Source: Anaeromyxobacteraceae bacterium (lineage in GTDB: Bacteria > Myxococcota > Myxococcia > Myxococcales > Anaeromyxobacteraceae). From it: a DNA stretch of 7,939 nt. The notes below the pieces were generated by a model. The model had not been told where the DNA came from. It saw nothing but the letters and a program-made list of their open reading frames with translations, and ran no database searches. The stretch is taken from positions 1 to 7,939 of the forward strand of contig DAIEMM010000154.1 in NCBI GenBank assembly GCA_027349605.1. The letters run 5' to 3'. A program made the position numbers and the translations under genes. Below, piece after piece: positions 7,855 through 7,939 of this stretch. The stretch's first letter is position 1, and every line of letters starts with the position of its first letter.

Positions 7855-7868
7855 CCCGTCCGGGGATG
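7852..7868. repeat. Inverted repeat CATCCC-N5-GGGATG at the ATL start
   Basis: Perfect 6-bp arms at 7852-7857 and 7863-7868 flank a 5-nt spacer. On the minus strand the second arm ends in the ATG start codon of the ATL gene. As RNA it could form a small hairpin that holds the start codon, or as DNA it could be an operator half-site pair. A 6-bp arm may also be chance. Confidence 0.3.
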
Positions 7869-7879
7869 TCCGGTTTCGC

Positions 7880-7907
7880 TTGCCAACCACCCCCCCGTCA
7901 TTACGCT
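7880..7907 (+). promoter_or_regulatory. Possible sigma70-type promoter for the rightward gene at 7914
   Basis: TTGCCA (7880-7885) matches five of six -35 bases. With a 16-nt spacer it is followed by TACGCT (7902-7907), which keeps the T-A and final T of the -10. Transcription would begin at about 7914, the A of the proposed ATG, giving a leaderless message. It lies in the 59-nt gap between two divergent genes. Confidence 0.35.
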
Positions 7908-7913
7908 GGGCGG

Positions 7914-7939
7914 ATGAACCTTGCACGACTCCCGCTCGC
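7914..7939 (+). CDS. Start of an unidentified gene (partial, 5' end only)
   Basis: An ATG at 7914 opens a frame reading MNLARLPL to the right edge, 8 full codons. The support is its divergent position to the ATL gene, the promoter-like pair upstream and the need for a gene to the right of this short gap. No Shine-Dalgarno is seen: GGGCGG before the ATG is a poor match. Nothing can be said about function from eight residues. It could also be a non-coding start of a gene whose true start lies beyond the window. Confidence 0.3.

Noticed and set aside
7889..7896. Run of C residues near the right end as a phase-variable tract
   Set aside because: The run is only seven C long, lies outside any supported reading frame, and is unremarkable for the base composition.

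Overview
The window is about 70% or more G+C, with strong G/C preference at third codon positions and tightly packed genes. The protein sequences and layout look like a deltaproteobacterial or myxobacterial (Myxococcota) chromosome, possibly close to Anaeromyxobacter. That placement is an inference from composition and protein character; no marker gene is present to prove it. No rRNA, tRNA, CRISPR array, insertion sequence or phage gene was seen.

Layout: (1) bases 1-351, minus strand, hold the N-terminal part of an exported or membrane-anchored protein with the start of a carboxypeptidase-regulatory-like beta domain. It leaves the window on the left. (2) Bases 352-445 form a divergent control region with a sigma70-like -35 element and two dyads. 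One is a 24-bp imperfect palindrome that runs into the start codon of the next gene. (3) Bases 446-3438, plus strand, form a compact cluster: an ArsR-type winged-helix protein fused to a SAM-dependent methyltransferase fold, S-adenosylhomocysteine hydrolase (ahcY), and a small flavin-type split-barrel protein. (4) Bases 3497-4891 encode an M20-family metallopeptidase. (5) Bases 4971-7490 encode an alpha-glucan (glycogen) phosphorylase. (6) Bases 7507-7854, minus strand, encode an alkyltransferase-like DNA repair protein convergent with the phosphorylase. (7) A divergent plus-strand gene probably begins at 7914 and is cut by the right edge.

The most interesting part is the regulator-ahcY pair. 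The ArsR-like domain lacks the usual metal-binding cysteine box and carries a SAM/SAH-binding fold. It sits directly upstream of the enzyme that removes SAH, and a palindrome overlaps the predicted promoter and start codon. This fits a self-regulated SAM-cycle operon that senses SAH or SAM, related to the SahR-type ArsR regulators known in Proteobacteria. Most other genes are ordinary housekeeping or catabolic genes. I did not find a convincing new multi-gene system.
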